NCBI RefSeq assembly: GCF_002764115.1
Contig: NZ_CP017940.1
Location: forward strand, 1,524,501 to 1,588,500
From: Phyllobacterium zundukense
GTDB lineage: Bacteria > Pseudomonadota > Alphaproteobacteria > Rhizobiales > Rhizobiaceae
Direction of reading: 5' to 3'
DNA: 64,000 nucleotides
A model generated the notes under the pieces. The model saw nothing but the letters and a program-made list of their open reading frames with translations. It made no database searches and was not told the origin of the DNA. Shown one piece after another: positions 10,167 through 18,290 of this stretch. Positions within the stretch are counted from its first letter, which is position 1. The number at the start of each line of letters is the position of its first letter. A program made the translations under genes and the position numbers.

Positions 10167-10394
10167 ATGGGTAGTTTTTCAATCTGGCACTGGCTTATCG
10201 TGCTTGCAGTCGTGCTTCTTCTGTTCGGTCGAGGCAAGATTCCGGAACTCATGGGCGACGTTGCCAAGGGTATCAAGAACTTCAAGAGCGGCATGAGCGA
10301 CGACGATGCGGCCGCCGCGGATGATTCCAAGACGATTGATAACAAGACAAGCCAGCCGGTGAATTCAGTCAAGGAAAAGACGACAAAGTCTTGA
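10167..10394 (+). CDS. tatA: Sec-independent (Tat) translocase subunit TatA
   Basis: TatA forms the variable-size channel that moves folded, twin-arginine-tagged proteins across the inner membrane. The 75-residue product has the short N-terminal membrane helix ([17 protein letters not shown]), the amphipathic helix starting [18 protein letters not shown], and an acidic-to-basic soluble tail. I chose the ATG at 10167 because GAGG lies five bases upstream and MGSFSIWHW is the standard start; an ORF extended seven residues upstream is not needed. tatB and tatC follow. Confidence 0.95.
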   Translation: MGSFSIWHWLIVLAVVLLLFGRGKIPELMGDVAKGIKNFKSGMSDDDAAAADDSKTIDNKTSQPVNSVKEKTTKS

Positions 10395-10457
10395 GTGGCA
10401 GGATTAGTCTTGTCCTGCGCGCGGTCTCGCTACCGCGTTGTGGCTGGAGCATGATGA

Positions 10458-11057
10458 ATGTTTGAAGTTGGTTGGTCGGAAATCCTGGTGATCGTGATCG
10501 TTTTGATCGTGGTGGTTGGTCCTAAGGATTTGCCGAAAATGCTGCGTGCATTTGGCAAGGCGACGACGAAGTTTCGCGCGACCGCCGGAGAATTCCGGCG
10601 GCAATTCGACGAAGCCCTCAAGGAGGCGGAACTTGATGACGTTCGCGACATCATCAACGATGCCAAGAGCCTCGATCCGCGCAGCGACATCCGCAAGGTA
10701 TTCGACCCGGTCAGGACGATCGGCGAGGAAATCCGTTCAAGCCTGAAAGATGCGACATCAACCTCCAAGGAAAATGTCGCGATTCCGGACCCGGAAGCTC
10801 CAGGCGCCACGCAGTTGCAGCCGCAAGTAATGGAACCCCTGGCGGCGGCTCCTTCAGATGCGCCGGCTAAACCACCGGCCAAGACTGTGAAGGCGAAAAC
10901 AGCGCCTGCGGCAATAACGACGGCAGCGGCTCCAAAAGCCGCGTCAAAGAAAAAGGCCGCACCGGCAGTTACTGCCGAGGCCAAGCCGGCCAAGGCACCA
11001 GCGAAAAGAACGGCAAAGCCGCGAACAAAGGCTGGCGATACGGGGATACAATCTTGA
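10458..11057 (+). CDS. tatB: Sec-independent (Tat) translocase subunit TatB
   Basis: TatB pairs with TatC in the receptor complex that recognises twin-arginine signal peptides. The 199 residues begin with MFEVGWSEILVIVIVLIVV, containing the conserved Glu3 and the membrane helix, followed by the hinge and amphipathic helix VGPKDLPKMLRAFGKA. The C-terminal half is a Lys/Ala/Pro-rich tail typical of rhizobial TatB. The stop overlaps the tatC start, suggesting coupled translation. Confidence 0.95.
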   Translation: MFEVGWSEILVIVIVLIVVVGPKDLPKMLRAFGKATTKFRATAGEFRRQFDEALKEAELDDVRDIINDAKSLDPRSDIRKVFDPVRTIGEEIRSSLKDATSTSKENVAIPDPEAPGATQLQPQVMEPLAAAPSDAPAKPPAKTVKAKTAPAAITTAAAPKAASKKKAAPAVTAEAKPAKAPAKRTAKPRTKAGDTGIQS

Positions 11058-11878
11058 ACAAGATCGACGACGATATTGACAAGAGCTCGGCGCCGCTGAT
11101 CGAGCATTTGATCGAGCTGCGCCGGCGGCTGATCTGGGCCCTGGTTGCGTTTTTCGTCGCGTTCCTCGGTTGCTTCCATTATGGCAAGCAATTGTTCAAC
11201 CTGCTGGTGATCCCCTATCAGTGGGCCGTCGGCTGGGCAGGTTTTGATCCGGCCAAGGCGCAGCTGATCTATACGGCGCCGCAGGAGTTCTTCTTCACCC
11301 AGGTGAAGGTCGCCATGTTTGGCGGTCTCGTGCTGGCATTCCCGGTGATCGCGTCGCAGATCTACAAATTCGTGGCTCCGGGGCTCTATCGCAATGAGCG
11401 CATGGCGTTTCTGCCATTCCTGATTGCATCGCCGATCCTTTTCCTTTTGGGTGGGGCGCTGGTCTACTTCTTCTTCACGCCGATGGTCATGTGGTTCTTC
11501 CTCGCCATGCAACAGCAGGGCGTTGCCGGTGAAGTGCAGATTTCGCTGCTGCCGAAGGTTTCCGAATATCTCAGCCTCATCATGACGCTGATCTTCGCCT
11601 TTGGGCTGGTTTTCCAGCTGCCGGTGGTCACCACGTTGCTGGCGCGCGTGGGTCTCGTCGGTTACGAAGGGCTCAAGTCCAAACGCAAATATGCGATTGT
11701 GATCGCCTTCATCGTGGCGGCTGTCATCACGCCGCCAGACCCGGTGAGCCAGATCGGTCTTGCGCTCCCGACGATCCTTCTCTACGAGATTTCCATCTGG
11801 ATGGCGCGTCTGGTCGAGAAGAAGCGTGCGGCGGCTGATGCCGAAGCGCAATCGGAGTCCAGCGAAATCTCTTCCTGA
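11054..11878 (+). CDS. tatC: Sec-independent (Tat) translocase subunit TatC
   Basis: TatC is the six-helix core receptor for twin-arginine signals. The 274-residue product opens with PLIEHLIELRRRL, the signature cytoplasmic segment, and shows the conserved QEFFFTQVKVA region and later helices. The only sensible start is the TTG at 11054, which overlaps the tatB stop (TTGA), so translation is probably coupled. No in-frame ATG lies near this point. serS follows in the same direction. Confidence 0.95.
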   Translation: MNKIDDDIDKSSAPLIEHLIELRRRLIWALVAFFVAFLGCFHYGKQLFNLLVIPYQWAVGWAGFDPAKAQLIYTAPQEFFFTQVKVAMFGGLVLAFPVIASQIYKFVAPGLYRNERMAFLPFLIASPILFLLGGALVYFFFTPMVMWFFLAMQQQGVAGEVQISLLPKVSEYLSLIMTLIFAFGLVFQLPVVTTLLARVGLVGYEGLKSKRKYAIVIAFIVAAVITPPDPVSQIGLALPTILLYEISIWMARLVEKKRAAADAEAQSESSEISS

Positions 11879-11946
11879 CGCCTCAGATTTCGCCGGGCGC
11901 CTTGCGCCCTTAGTCAACCAATTCACTCCAATACGGCTTTATTCCC

Positions 11947-13230
11947 ATGCTCGATATCAAATGGATCCGCGAGAATCCGCAAGCGCTTGACGCAGCTCTG
12001 GCCAAACGGGGCATCGAGCCAGCATCGTCTCGGCTGATCGAGCTGGACGAAAAGCGCCGTCAGCACATTGCCAAGCTCCAGGACGCACAGGAACGCCGCA
12101 ATGCCGCCTCGAAAGAGATCGGCAAGGCCATGGGCGCCAAAGACCAGGCAACTGCCGATCGCCTCAAGGCGGAAGTGGCAGAGATCAAGCTGTTCCTGCA
12201 ATCCGCCGAAGAGGAAGAGCGCCAGTTCGATCGCGCGCTGAACGATGCATTGTCGGTTCTGCCGAACCTGCCACTCGACAGCGTGCCGGTCGGCAAGGAC
12301 GAGGCCGACAATGCCGAAACGCGACGCGTTGGTGATCTGAAGAATTTCGCCTTCGAGCCGAAAGAGCATTTCGAGATAGGCGAAAAGCTCGGCTACATGG
12401 ACTTCGAACGGGCGGCGAAGCTTTCAGGCAGCCGATTCACTGTTCTGAAGGGTCAGTTGTCCCGGCTGGAACGTGCGCTTGGTCAGTTCATGCTCGACCT
12501 GCACACGACCGAGCACGGTTATACCGAGGTCAGCCCGCCGCTGCTGGTCAATGATGACGTGCTTTACGGTACGGGGCAGCTGCCGAAATTCGCCGAAGAT
12601 TTGTTCCAGACGACCGATGGCCGGTATCTCATTCCGACTGCAGAGGTGCCGTTGACCAATCTGGTGCGTGAGGAAATCCTCGACATTCGCGATCTGCCGA
12701 TCCGCATGACCGCCTTGACCGCGTGCTTCCGCTCAGAGGCGGGTTCGGCCGGGCGTGACACGCGCGGTATGCTGCGCCAGCACCAGTTCATGAAGGTCGA
12801 ACTCGTATCGATCACCGATGCCGAGCGTTCGATTGAAGAACATGAGCGGATGACCGGCTGCGCCGAGGAAGTGCTGAAGCGGCTCGACCTGCCATTCCGC
12901 ACGATGACGCTGTGCACGGGAGACATGGGCTTTGGTGCACAAAAGACCTATGATCTCGAAGTCTGGCTGCCCGGCCAGAAAGCCTATCGCGAAATCTCCA
13001 GCTGTTCGGTCTGCGGCGACTTTCAGGCACGCCGGATGAACGCGCGCTACAGGCCCGAGGGCGAGAAGTCGACGCGCTTTGTCCATACGCTGAATGGTTC
13101 GGGAGTGGCGGTCGGGCGTGCGCTGATTGCTGTTGTCGAAAATTATCAAAATGAAGATGGCAGTGTCACAGTTCCGGATGCACTCTTGCCCTATATGGGT
13201 GGACTGAAACGGATCGAAAAAGCGGCTTAA
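11947..13230 (+). CDS. serS: Seryl-tRNA synthetase
   Basis: This 427-residue class II synthetase charges tRNA-Ser. An N-terminal coiled-coil tRNA-binding arm (residues about 25-105, rich in Glu, Lys, Arg and Gln) is followed by the catalytic domain with motif 2 ([17 protein letters not shown]) and motif 3 ([18 protein letters not shown]). Length is normal. It is followed after 15 bases by surE, with the standard order serS-surE-pcm. Confidence 0.97.
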   Translation: MLDIKWIRENPQALDAALAKRGIEPASSRLIELDEKRRQHIAKLQDAQERRNAASKEIGKAMGAKDQATADRLKAEVAEIKLFLQSAEEEERQFDRALNDALSVLPNLPLDSVPVGKDEADNAETRRVGDLKNFAFEPKEHFEIGEKLGYMDFERAAKLSGSRFTVLKGQLSRLERALGQFMLDLHTTEHGYTEVSPPLLVNDDVLYGTGQLPKFAEDLFQTTDGRYLIPTAEVPLTNLVREEILDIRDLPIRMTALTACFRSEAGSAGRDTRGMLRQHQFMKVELVSITDAERSIEEHERMTGCAEEVLKRLDLPFRTMTLCTGDMGFGAQKTYDLEVWLPGQKAYREISSCSVCGDFQARRMNARYRPEGEKSTRFVHTLNGSGVAVGRALIAVVENYQNEDGSVTVPDALLPYMGGLKRIEKAA

Positions 13231-13245
13231 ACTCAGAGGTAGGCG

Positions 13246-14004
13246 ATGCGCATTCTCTTGACCAACGATGATGGTATTCATGCGGAAGGTCTGAGCGTAC
13301 TCGAACGCATTGCCCGCCAATTGTCCGACGATATCTGGGTGATTGCGCCGGAGACCGATCAGAGCGGCCTGGCGCATTCGCTGACCCTCTCCAACCCGTT
13401 GCGGCTGCGTAAGATCGACGAGCGGCATTATGCCGTGCGCGGGACACCAACCGATTGCGTGATCATGGGTGTCAAGCATCTCATGCCCGAGGCTCCCGAT
13501 CTGATCATCTCGGGTGTCAATTCCGGCTCGAATATGGCTGATGATGTTACCTATTCCGGTACGGTTGCCGGCGCGATCGAGGGCACGCTGCTGGGCATCA
13601 AATCCATTGCCCTGTCGCAGGAATACAACCTCGATGGCGGCACCCGCATCCTGCCGTGGGAAGTCGTCGAGGAACGCGCGCCGGCTCTCCTGAAAAAACT
13701 GCTCAGCGTGGAACTGGCAAAGGGCGTTCTCGTCAATATCAATTTCCCCAGCTGTGCTGCATCGGAAATTGCGGGCATACGCGTTACGGCGCAGGGCAAG
13801 CTCTCGCATGGCCTTGCCATCGAGGAACGCCATGACGGGCGTGGCTTGCCCTACTACTGGTTGCGTTATGGGCGCGGCAAGGATGTGCCTGCCGAGAACA
13901 GCGACGTTGCCGCGATCCGCAAGAATTTCATTTCGATCACGCCGTTGCAGCTCGATCTGACAGCGCATGAGATGCGTGCAACATTGGAGGATGCATTCGC
14001 ATGA
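13246..14004 (+). CDS. surE: 5'/3'-nucleotidase SurE
   Basis: SurE is a metal-dependent nucleoside monophosphate phosphatase linked to stress and stationary-phase survival. The 252 residues open with [10 protein letters not shown], supplying the Asp8-Asp9 metal pair, and contain the SGVNSGSN metal-binding loop. A good ribosome site (AGAGGTAGG) precedes the ATG. Its last bases overlap the start of pcm (ATGA), as in many proteobacteria. Confidence 0.96.
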   Translation: MRILLTNDDGIHAEGLSVLERIARQLSDDIWVIAPETDQSGLAHSLTLSNPLRLRKIDERHYAVRGTPTDCVIMGVKHLMPEAPDLIISGVNSGSNMADDVTYSGTVAGAIEGTLLGIKSIALSQEYNLDGGTRILPWEVVEERAPALLKKLLSVELAKGVLVNINFPSCAASEIAGIRVTAQGKLSHGLAIEERHDGRGLPYYWLRYGRGKDVPAENSDVAAIRKNFISITPLQLDLTAHEMRATLEDAFA

Positions 14005-14654
14005 AGCCTGCCTTGTCGGACCGGGAAGGGTTTGCCGCTTTTGTCCTTCGCATGCGCTCGCTTGGCCTGACGGATCAGCGTTTGATGAGTGCCTTTGAAG
14101 CAACGCCGCGCATGGCCTTCGTCAACGGCAATCTCGGAAATGCGGCCTATGGTGACGGTGCGCTGCCGATCGAATGCGGAGAATTTATCGAGGGGCTGGA
14201 TCTGCAGGCGCAGCTCATCAAGGCGCTCGATCTGGAACCTGCGCACCGCGTGCTCGAAATCGGAACAGGCACGGGCTTCACGGCTGCGGTCATGGCGCGC
14301 CTTTCGGGCCGCGTATTGTCGCTCGAGCGCTACCGCACCCTCGTGGAGCTTGCCCAACAGCGCCTTCAGGCGTTGAAGATCGAAAATACATTCATCAAGC
14401 ACACGGATGGCAGGAACGGCCTGGTGCATGATGGACCTTTCGACCGCATCATTGTCTGGGGTGCTTTCGAAAGCATGCCGCGCCAGTTCGTCGAACTGCT
14501 GTCGTCAAATGGGGTCATGGTGGCGCCGATCGGTCCGCTCGACGGCCGGCAGGTGATTGCACGTCTTTCGAAAATCGGCAGCCGCTTCGAGCGGCAGGAC
14601 ATGATGCCGGTGCGTTTCCTCTCGCTGCTTGAAGGCGTTGCTTCTGCGCTTTGA
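14001..14654 (+). CDS. pcm: Protein-L-isoaspartate O-methyltransferase
   Basis: Pcm methylates isoaspartyl residues as the first step in repairing age-damaged proteins, using S-adenosylmethionine in the cytoplasm. The 217 residues contain the SAM-binding motif [16 protein letters not shown] and the downstream acidic and hydrophobic post-motifs (FDRIIVWGA). It is translationally coupled to surE. The next gene encodes a LysM/LytM lipoprotein, giving the surE-pcm-nlpD order known from E. coli. Confidence 0.94.
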   Translation: MKPALSDREGFAAFVLRMRSLGLTDQRLMSAFEATPRMAFVNGNLGNAAYGDGALPIECGEFIEGLDLQAQLIKALDLEPAHRVLEIGTGTGFTAAVMARLSGRVLSLERYRTLVELAQQRLQALKIENTFIKHTDGRNGLVHDGPFDRIIVWGAFESMPRQFVELLSSNGVMVAPIGPLDGRQVIARLSKIGSRFERQDMMPVRFLSLLEGVASAL

Positions 14655-14779
14655 CAGTGGCAACGGTTTAAGAGTTTGGTGAATTTTTTACAAATTTTAT
14701 TCGCCTTTTAACGGTCGAGTAACATTAACGCGATCTAATGCTCCCAATATTCTTGTATTGAGTACGGGCGGGACATGCG

Positions 14780-16147
14780 ATGCGTTTGAGTACCCTAAAC
14801 AAAGCGTCACGGCGGCTGGCTCTGAATGCCGCTATTCTCACGGTTGCCGGTATGGCTGCAGGTTGCAGCTCGGGAGTGCAGCGCTTTACCAGCGCCGACT
14901 TTAGCTCTGGCTACAGCGATAACCAGCGTTCGATCATGCAGGCCCAGAATACGGGCCCGCAGCCCTATACGCCGCCGGTCGATTCAACCTACACGGCTTC
15001 GGTCAATCGCGGTGCTGTCCAGTCCTCTGGCGGTGTTCAGCGCGGCAGCCTGCCGCCTGTAGGCGCCGCAAGTGCTTCGGCGCTTCCACCTGTTTCGTCG
15101 CAGCCGTCGCGTCCAGCCCTCGCGCCTGTCGCAAATGCGGCTCCGATGCGGAACCAGCAGCTGGCATCCGCCGAGCCTGTCCAACCGATGAAGGCAGCGC
15201 CGCTTGGCACAAATTCCGGTACGTTGAAGACCCCGGATGGCCGCGAAGCAAAAATGCCAGCAAAGCCCGCGCCAGTTCAGGCGCCGTCGAATGACGTTGC
15301 CGTCCTGCCGCAGACCCCGCAGGTCAAGGAAAAGCAGGTAGCAGTTTCCACCACGCCGGCGACGGCAAAGAACACGACCCCGCCGAGCAATGGCGGTTCC
15401 TACACGGTTCAGAGCGGCGATACCCTGCATGCGATTTCGCGCAAGACCGGCAGCAATGTCGAGGCGATCAAGCAGGCGAACAATATGACCGACGGTACGG
15501 TCCGTATCGGGCAGTCGCTGATCATTCCGCCATCCAATGCGGCGCTGGCGCAGAATGTTGCCAACAACATGAAGCCGAAGGGTGGCGTCGATCAGGTCAA
15601 GACCGCATCGACACCGCCAGCCGAGCAGCCGAAGGCTGTGGCAAGCGCTGCCACACAGGCGGTTGCAACTCCTGCTGCAACGCAGGCTGACAGTCAGGCC
15701 AAACCCTATACGCCGCCACAGGCCAGTGAAAAAGTCATCGACGATGCCGAGAAGGATGTTGCCGCCGCGCCTGCGGGTACGGGTGTCTCGGGAATGCGCT
15801 GGCCGGTACGCGGCCGTGTCGTTGCCAATTACGGCAAGGGCAGTGACGGCATCGATATCTCGGTGCCGGAGGGCACGCCGATCAAGGCCGCGGAAAACGG
15901 CGTCGTTATCTACTCCGGTGACGGCCTCAAGGAATTCGGCAACACGGTTCTGGTTCGGCACGACAATGGCCTGGTCACCGTTTACGGCAATGCCAGCAAG
16001 TTGAATGTTCAGCGTGGTCAGAAGGTCAAGCGCGGCGAAGAACTCGGACGCTCCGGCATGACCGGCAACGCCACGTCGCCGAAGCTGCACTTCGAGGTCC
16101 GCAAGAATTCTACGCCTGTCGATCCGGCGAAATATCTCGAATCCTGA
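14780..16147 (+). CDS. nlpD: NlpD-like LysM/LytM (M23-fold) lipoprotein, catalytically degenerate
   Basis: This 455-residue envelope protein has an N-terminal signal with a lipobox-like AAGC, a Pro/Ala-rich linker, a LysM domain at about residues 206-252 (SYTVQSGDTLHAISRKTGSN) that binds peptidoglycan, and a C-terminal M23/LytM fold (about 335-455). The expected zinc and catalytic residues are replaced: the usual His of HNGID is absent (GSDGID), YGH is YGN, and the first His of HLHFEVR is Lys (KLHFEVR). By analogy with NlpD and EnvC it likely activates amidases during division rather than cutting peptidoglycan itself. The position after surE-pcm supports the name. Confidence 0.85.
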   Translation: MRLSTLNKASRRLALNAAILTVAGMAAGCSSGVQRFTSADFSSGYSDNQRSIMQAQNTGPQPYTPPVDSTYTASVNRGAVQSSGGVQRGSLPPVGAASASALPPVSSQPSRPALAPVANAAPMRNQQLASAEPVQPMKAAPLGTNSGTLKTPDGREAKMPAKPAPVQAPSNDVAVLPQTPQVKEKQVAVSTTPATAKNTTPPSNGGSYTVQSGDTLHAISRKTGSNVEAIKQANNMTDGTVRIGQSLIIPPSNAALAQNVANNMKPKGGVDQVKTASTPPAEQPKAVASAATQAVATPAATQADSQAKPYTPPQASEKVIDDAEKDVAAAPAGTGVSGMRWPVRGRVVANYGKGSDGIDISVPEGTPIKAAENGVVIYSGDGLKEFGNTVLVRHDNGLVTVYGNASKLNVQRGQKVKRGEELGRSGMTGNATSPKLHFEVRKNSTPVDPAKYLES

Positions 16148-16167
16148 TCAGGCTGACTTACACGTTC

Positions 16168-16201
16168 AAAGCCCGCACCTCTCGGCGCGGGCTTTTGCTT
16201 T
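16168..16201 (+). terminator. Rho-independent terminator after the nlpD-like gene
   Basis: A 9-bp perfect stem (AAAGCCCGC pairing with GCGGGCTTT) is followed by a T-rich run. It lies 20 bases past the stop codon and closes the surE-pcm-nlpD unit before the HicAB pair. Confidence 0.85.
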
Positions 16202-16265
16202 TTGAACCGACATTTGTGCTAGCATTTTGTGCTTGCATATAATATATTTGAACGAGGCTATTTCT

Positions 16266-16520
16266 ATGAACAGCAGACACAGACGGACCTTGGCGGCTGT
16301 CTTTGCGGACCCGGTTTCAGGTTCCATTGCATGGTCAGATATTGAAAGTTTGCTGATCAGCGTGGGGGCACGAACGATCGAGGGTAGTGGGTCGCGTGTA
16401 AAATTTGAAAAAGATGGAGAAGTGGAAAGCTTTCATCGGCCTCACCCCTCCAAGGAAGCAAAGCGTTACCAGGTGCGTGCGGCTCGGGTCTTTTTGGAGA
16501 GAATTGGAATAAAGCCATGA
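16266..16520 (+). CDS. hicA: HicA-family toxin
   Basis: The 84-residue product matches the HicA-like group with the core IAWSDIESLLISVGARTIEGSG and FHRPHPSKEAKRYQVR. HicA proteins are small dsRBD-fold mRNA interferases. I chose the ATG at 16266; an upstream in-frame start at 16227 would add an unusual hydrophobic stretch. The stop overlaps the next gene (ATGA), standard for hicAB. The pair lies between the nlpD-like gene and the DUF815 ATPase gene, so it looks inserted into conserved order. Confidence 0.85.
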   Translation: MNSRHRRTLAAVFADPVSGSIAWSDIESLLISVGARTIEGSGSRVKFEKDGEVESFHRPHPSKEAKRYQVRAARVFLERIGIKP

Positions 16521-16846
16521 ACGTCATGCACTACAAAGACTACACCGCGCGCATCGAATACGACGATGAGGATGAAATTTTCTTCGGCAAAATTGCTGAT
16601 ATCAGCGATGGTGTCGGTTTTCATGCCGATACGGTAGCAGACTTGAAAGTGGCATTTCATGAAGCTGTCGATGACTATATCGAGACATGCACCAAAATCG
16701 GCAAGCAGCCCCAAAAGCCATATTCGGGCAAAATGATGTTTCGGGTAAAGCCTGAAATTCACCGCCGAGCGGCGCTTGCTGCAGAGCGAGCCGGCAAGAG
16801 CCTCAATCAATGGGCTGAAGAGGCATTGGACAAGGCGGCGGGCTGA
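16517..16846 (+). CDS. hicB: HicB-family antitoxin
   Basis: The 109-residue protein has the HicB partial RNase H-like fold at its N-terminus (YTARIEYDDEDEIFFGKIADI, then FHADTVADLKVAFHEAVDDY) and a C-terminal ribbon-helix-helix segment (FRVKPEIHRRAALAAERAGKSLNQWAEEAL) expected to bind its own promoter. It neutralises HicA and probably autoregulates the operon. The start overlaps the hicA stop by four bases. Confidence 0.87.
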   Translation: MNVMHYKDYTARIEYDDEDEIFFGKIADISDGVGFHADTVADLKVAFHEAVDDYIETCTKIGKQPQKPYSGKMMFRVKPEIHRRAALAAERAGKSLNQWAEEALDKAAG

Positions 16847-16862
16847 TCGCCTGCCGGTTGCC

Positions 16863-17732
16863 TCAGAGCTTCTTGCCGAGACGACCGGCCAGGTCTTGCG
16901 TGAATTGCCAGGCGACGCGCCCCGACCGCGAGCCGCGCGTGGTCGACCACTCCAGTGCCTGCGCATGGAGCTGTTCCTTTTTCATGGCAAGGTCAAAATG
17001 CGCGGCGTAGCCGTCGATCATCGCCAGATAATCTTCCTGGCTGCATTTGTGGAACCCGAGCCAGAGGCCGAAACGGTCGGACAGCGAGACTTTTTCCTCG
17101 ACGGCTTCGGACGGGTTGATCGCCGTCGAACGTTCGTTCTCGATCATGTCACGGGGCAGGAGATGGCGGCGGTTCGACGTGGCATAGAAGATCACGTTAT
17201 CCGGCCGCCCCTCGACGCCACCTTCCAGCGCTGCTTTCAAGGATTTGTAGGAGGTGTCGTCATGATCGAACGACAGATCATCGCAAAACAGGATGAAACG
17301 ATAGTCGGTATCCTTGATGGCGGCCATCAGGGCAGGGAGGCTGCCGATATCCTCGCGGTGGATCTCGATCAGTTTCAACGGGTGGCTGCCAGCCGGTGCG
17401 GCCGTGTTGACCGACGCATGAACCGCCTTGACCAGCGATGATTTTCCCATTCCGCGCGCGCCCCACAGAAGCACATTGTTGGCCTGGAAACCGTCGGCAA
17501 AGCGCTTTGTGTTGTCAAAGAGGATGTCGCGAACATTGTCGACGCCGCGGATCAGGGAGATATCGACGCGGTTGACCTTGCTGATCGGATCGAACGCGAG
17601 GCGGTCGGGATTCCAGACGAAGCAATCCGCCTCATCCAGCTTGACCGGCTGCGGCTTTGGCGGCGCCATGCGCTCCAGCACTGCAATCAGACGGTCAAGT
17701 TTATCTGTCAGCAATTCCTCGGACATTCTCAT
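16863..17732 (-). CDS. DUF815 AAA-type ATPase
   Basis: This 289-residue protein is a member of the DUF815 family of P-loop ATPases. The Walker A motif is GARGMGKSS at about residues 91-99 and the Walker B is FILFCDDLSF near 146-155. The start is the ATG at 17732, preceded by AAAGG; a second ATG lies six bases further in. The family is common next to yajC/secDF in rhizobia but has no settled function; nucleic-acid or protein remodelling is only an inference. It points toward hicB, so the 16-base gap is convergent. Confidence 0.85.
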   Translation of the reverse strand: MRMSEELLTDKLDRLIAVLERMAPPKPQPVKLDEADCFVWNPDRLAFDPISKVNRVDISLIRGVDNVRDILFDNTKRFADGFQANNVLLWGARGMGKSSLVKAVHASVNTAAPAGSHPLKLIEIHREDIGSLPALMAAIKDTDYRFILFCDDLSFDHDDTSYKSLKAALEGGVEGRPDNVIFYATSNRRHLLPRDMIENERSTAINPSEAVEEKVSLSDRFGLWLGFHKCSQEDYLAMIDGYAAHFDLAMKKEQLHAQALEWSTTRGSRSGRVAWQFTQDLAGRLGKKL

Positions 17733-17886
17733 CAAGCCTTTGTTTTTGTATGCGTGGTGTCACTATCATGTTGACGGTAAATCGAAAAGCGGCACATGCA
17801 GCTTTGTACGGTTGCTTTTGCCCGCGCAAACATTGTATTGCGCAGGCTGGTTCATTCAAACTTGGTTCTCTCTGGAGGTTGTCTCT

Positions 17887-18228
17887 ATGTTCGTAACTCC
17901 CGCATATGCACAGGCAACGGGTGTCGGTGGCGCACCGGAAATGCTCATGAGCATCCTGCCGTTCATCCTGATCTTCGTGATCATGTATTTCCTGATCATC
18001 CGCCCGCAGCGCACAGCGGCGAAGAAGCGCGAAGAGCAACTGAAGAACATCCGCCGTGGCGACACAATTATCACCGGCGGCGGGTTCATTGCCAAGGTGA
18101 TCAAGGTTTATGAAGATACGGGCGAGCTGGACGTTGAAATCGGCGAGGGGGTCAAGGCGCGCGTGCTCCGCGGCATGGTTGCCGATGTCCGGGTCAAGGG
18201 CGAGCCGGTTGCCGACAACAAGAAATAA
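17887..18228 (+). CDS. yajC: Preprotein translocase subunit YajC
   Basis: YajC is the small membrane partner of SecDF in the Sec holotranslocon. The 113-residue product has one membrane helix (about residues 19-41, LMSILPFILIFVIMYFLII) followed by RPQRTAAKKREEQLKNIRRGD, the family signature, and a beta-rich cytoplasmic tail. The ATG at 17887 is preceded by TGGAGG, which supports this start over a longer upstream frame. secDF follows after 62 bases. Confidence 0.95.
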   Translation: MFVTPAYAQATGVGGAPEMLMSILPFILIFVIMYFLIIRPQRTAAKKREEQLKNIRRGDTIITGGGFIAKVIKVYEDTGELDVEIGEGVKARVLRGMVADVRVKGEPVADNKK

Positions 18229-18237
18229 GGCATAGTT

Positions 18238-18263
18238 ACAGGGCGGCCATGGAGCCGCTCTGT
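18238..18263 (+). other. Inverted repeat between yajC and secDF
   Basis: ACAG-G-GCGGC pairs with GCCGC-T-CTGT around a CATGGA loop, giving nine base pairs with one mismatch. There is no strong T-run after it, so an mRNA-stabilising or attenuating hairpin is more likely than a terminator. This is structure seen by eye; its role is unknown. Confidence 0.4.
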
Positions 18264-18290
18264 TGATTCTAGCCGCAAAAGGCCGACTGA

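Noticed and set aside
10430..11926. 498-residue minus-strand ORF
   Set aside because: It is a shadow of tatB and tatC in opposite frame; composition is Arg/His/Asp rich without domains, whereas the plus strand encodes clear Tat proteins.
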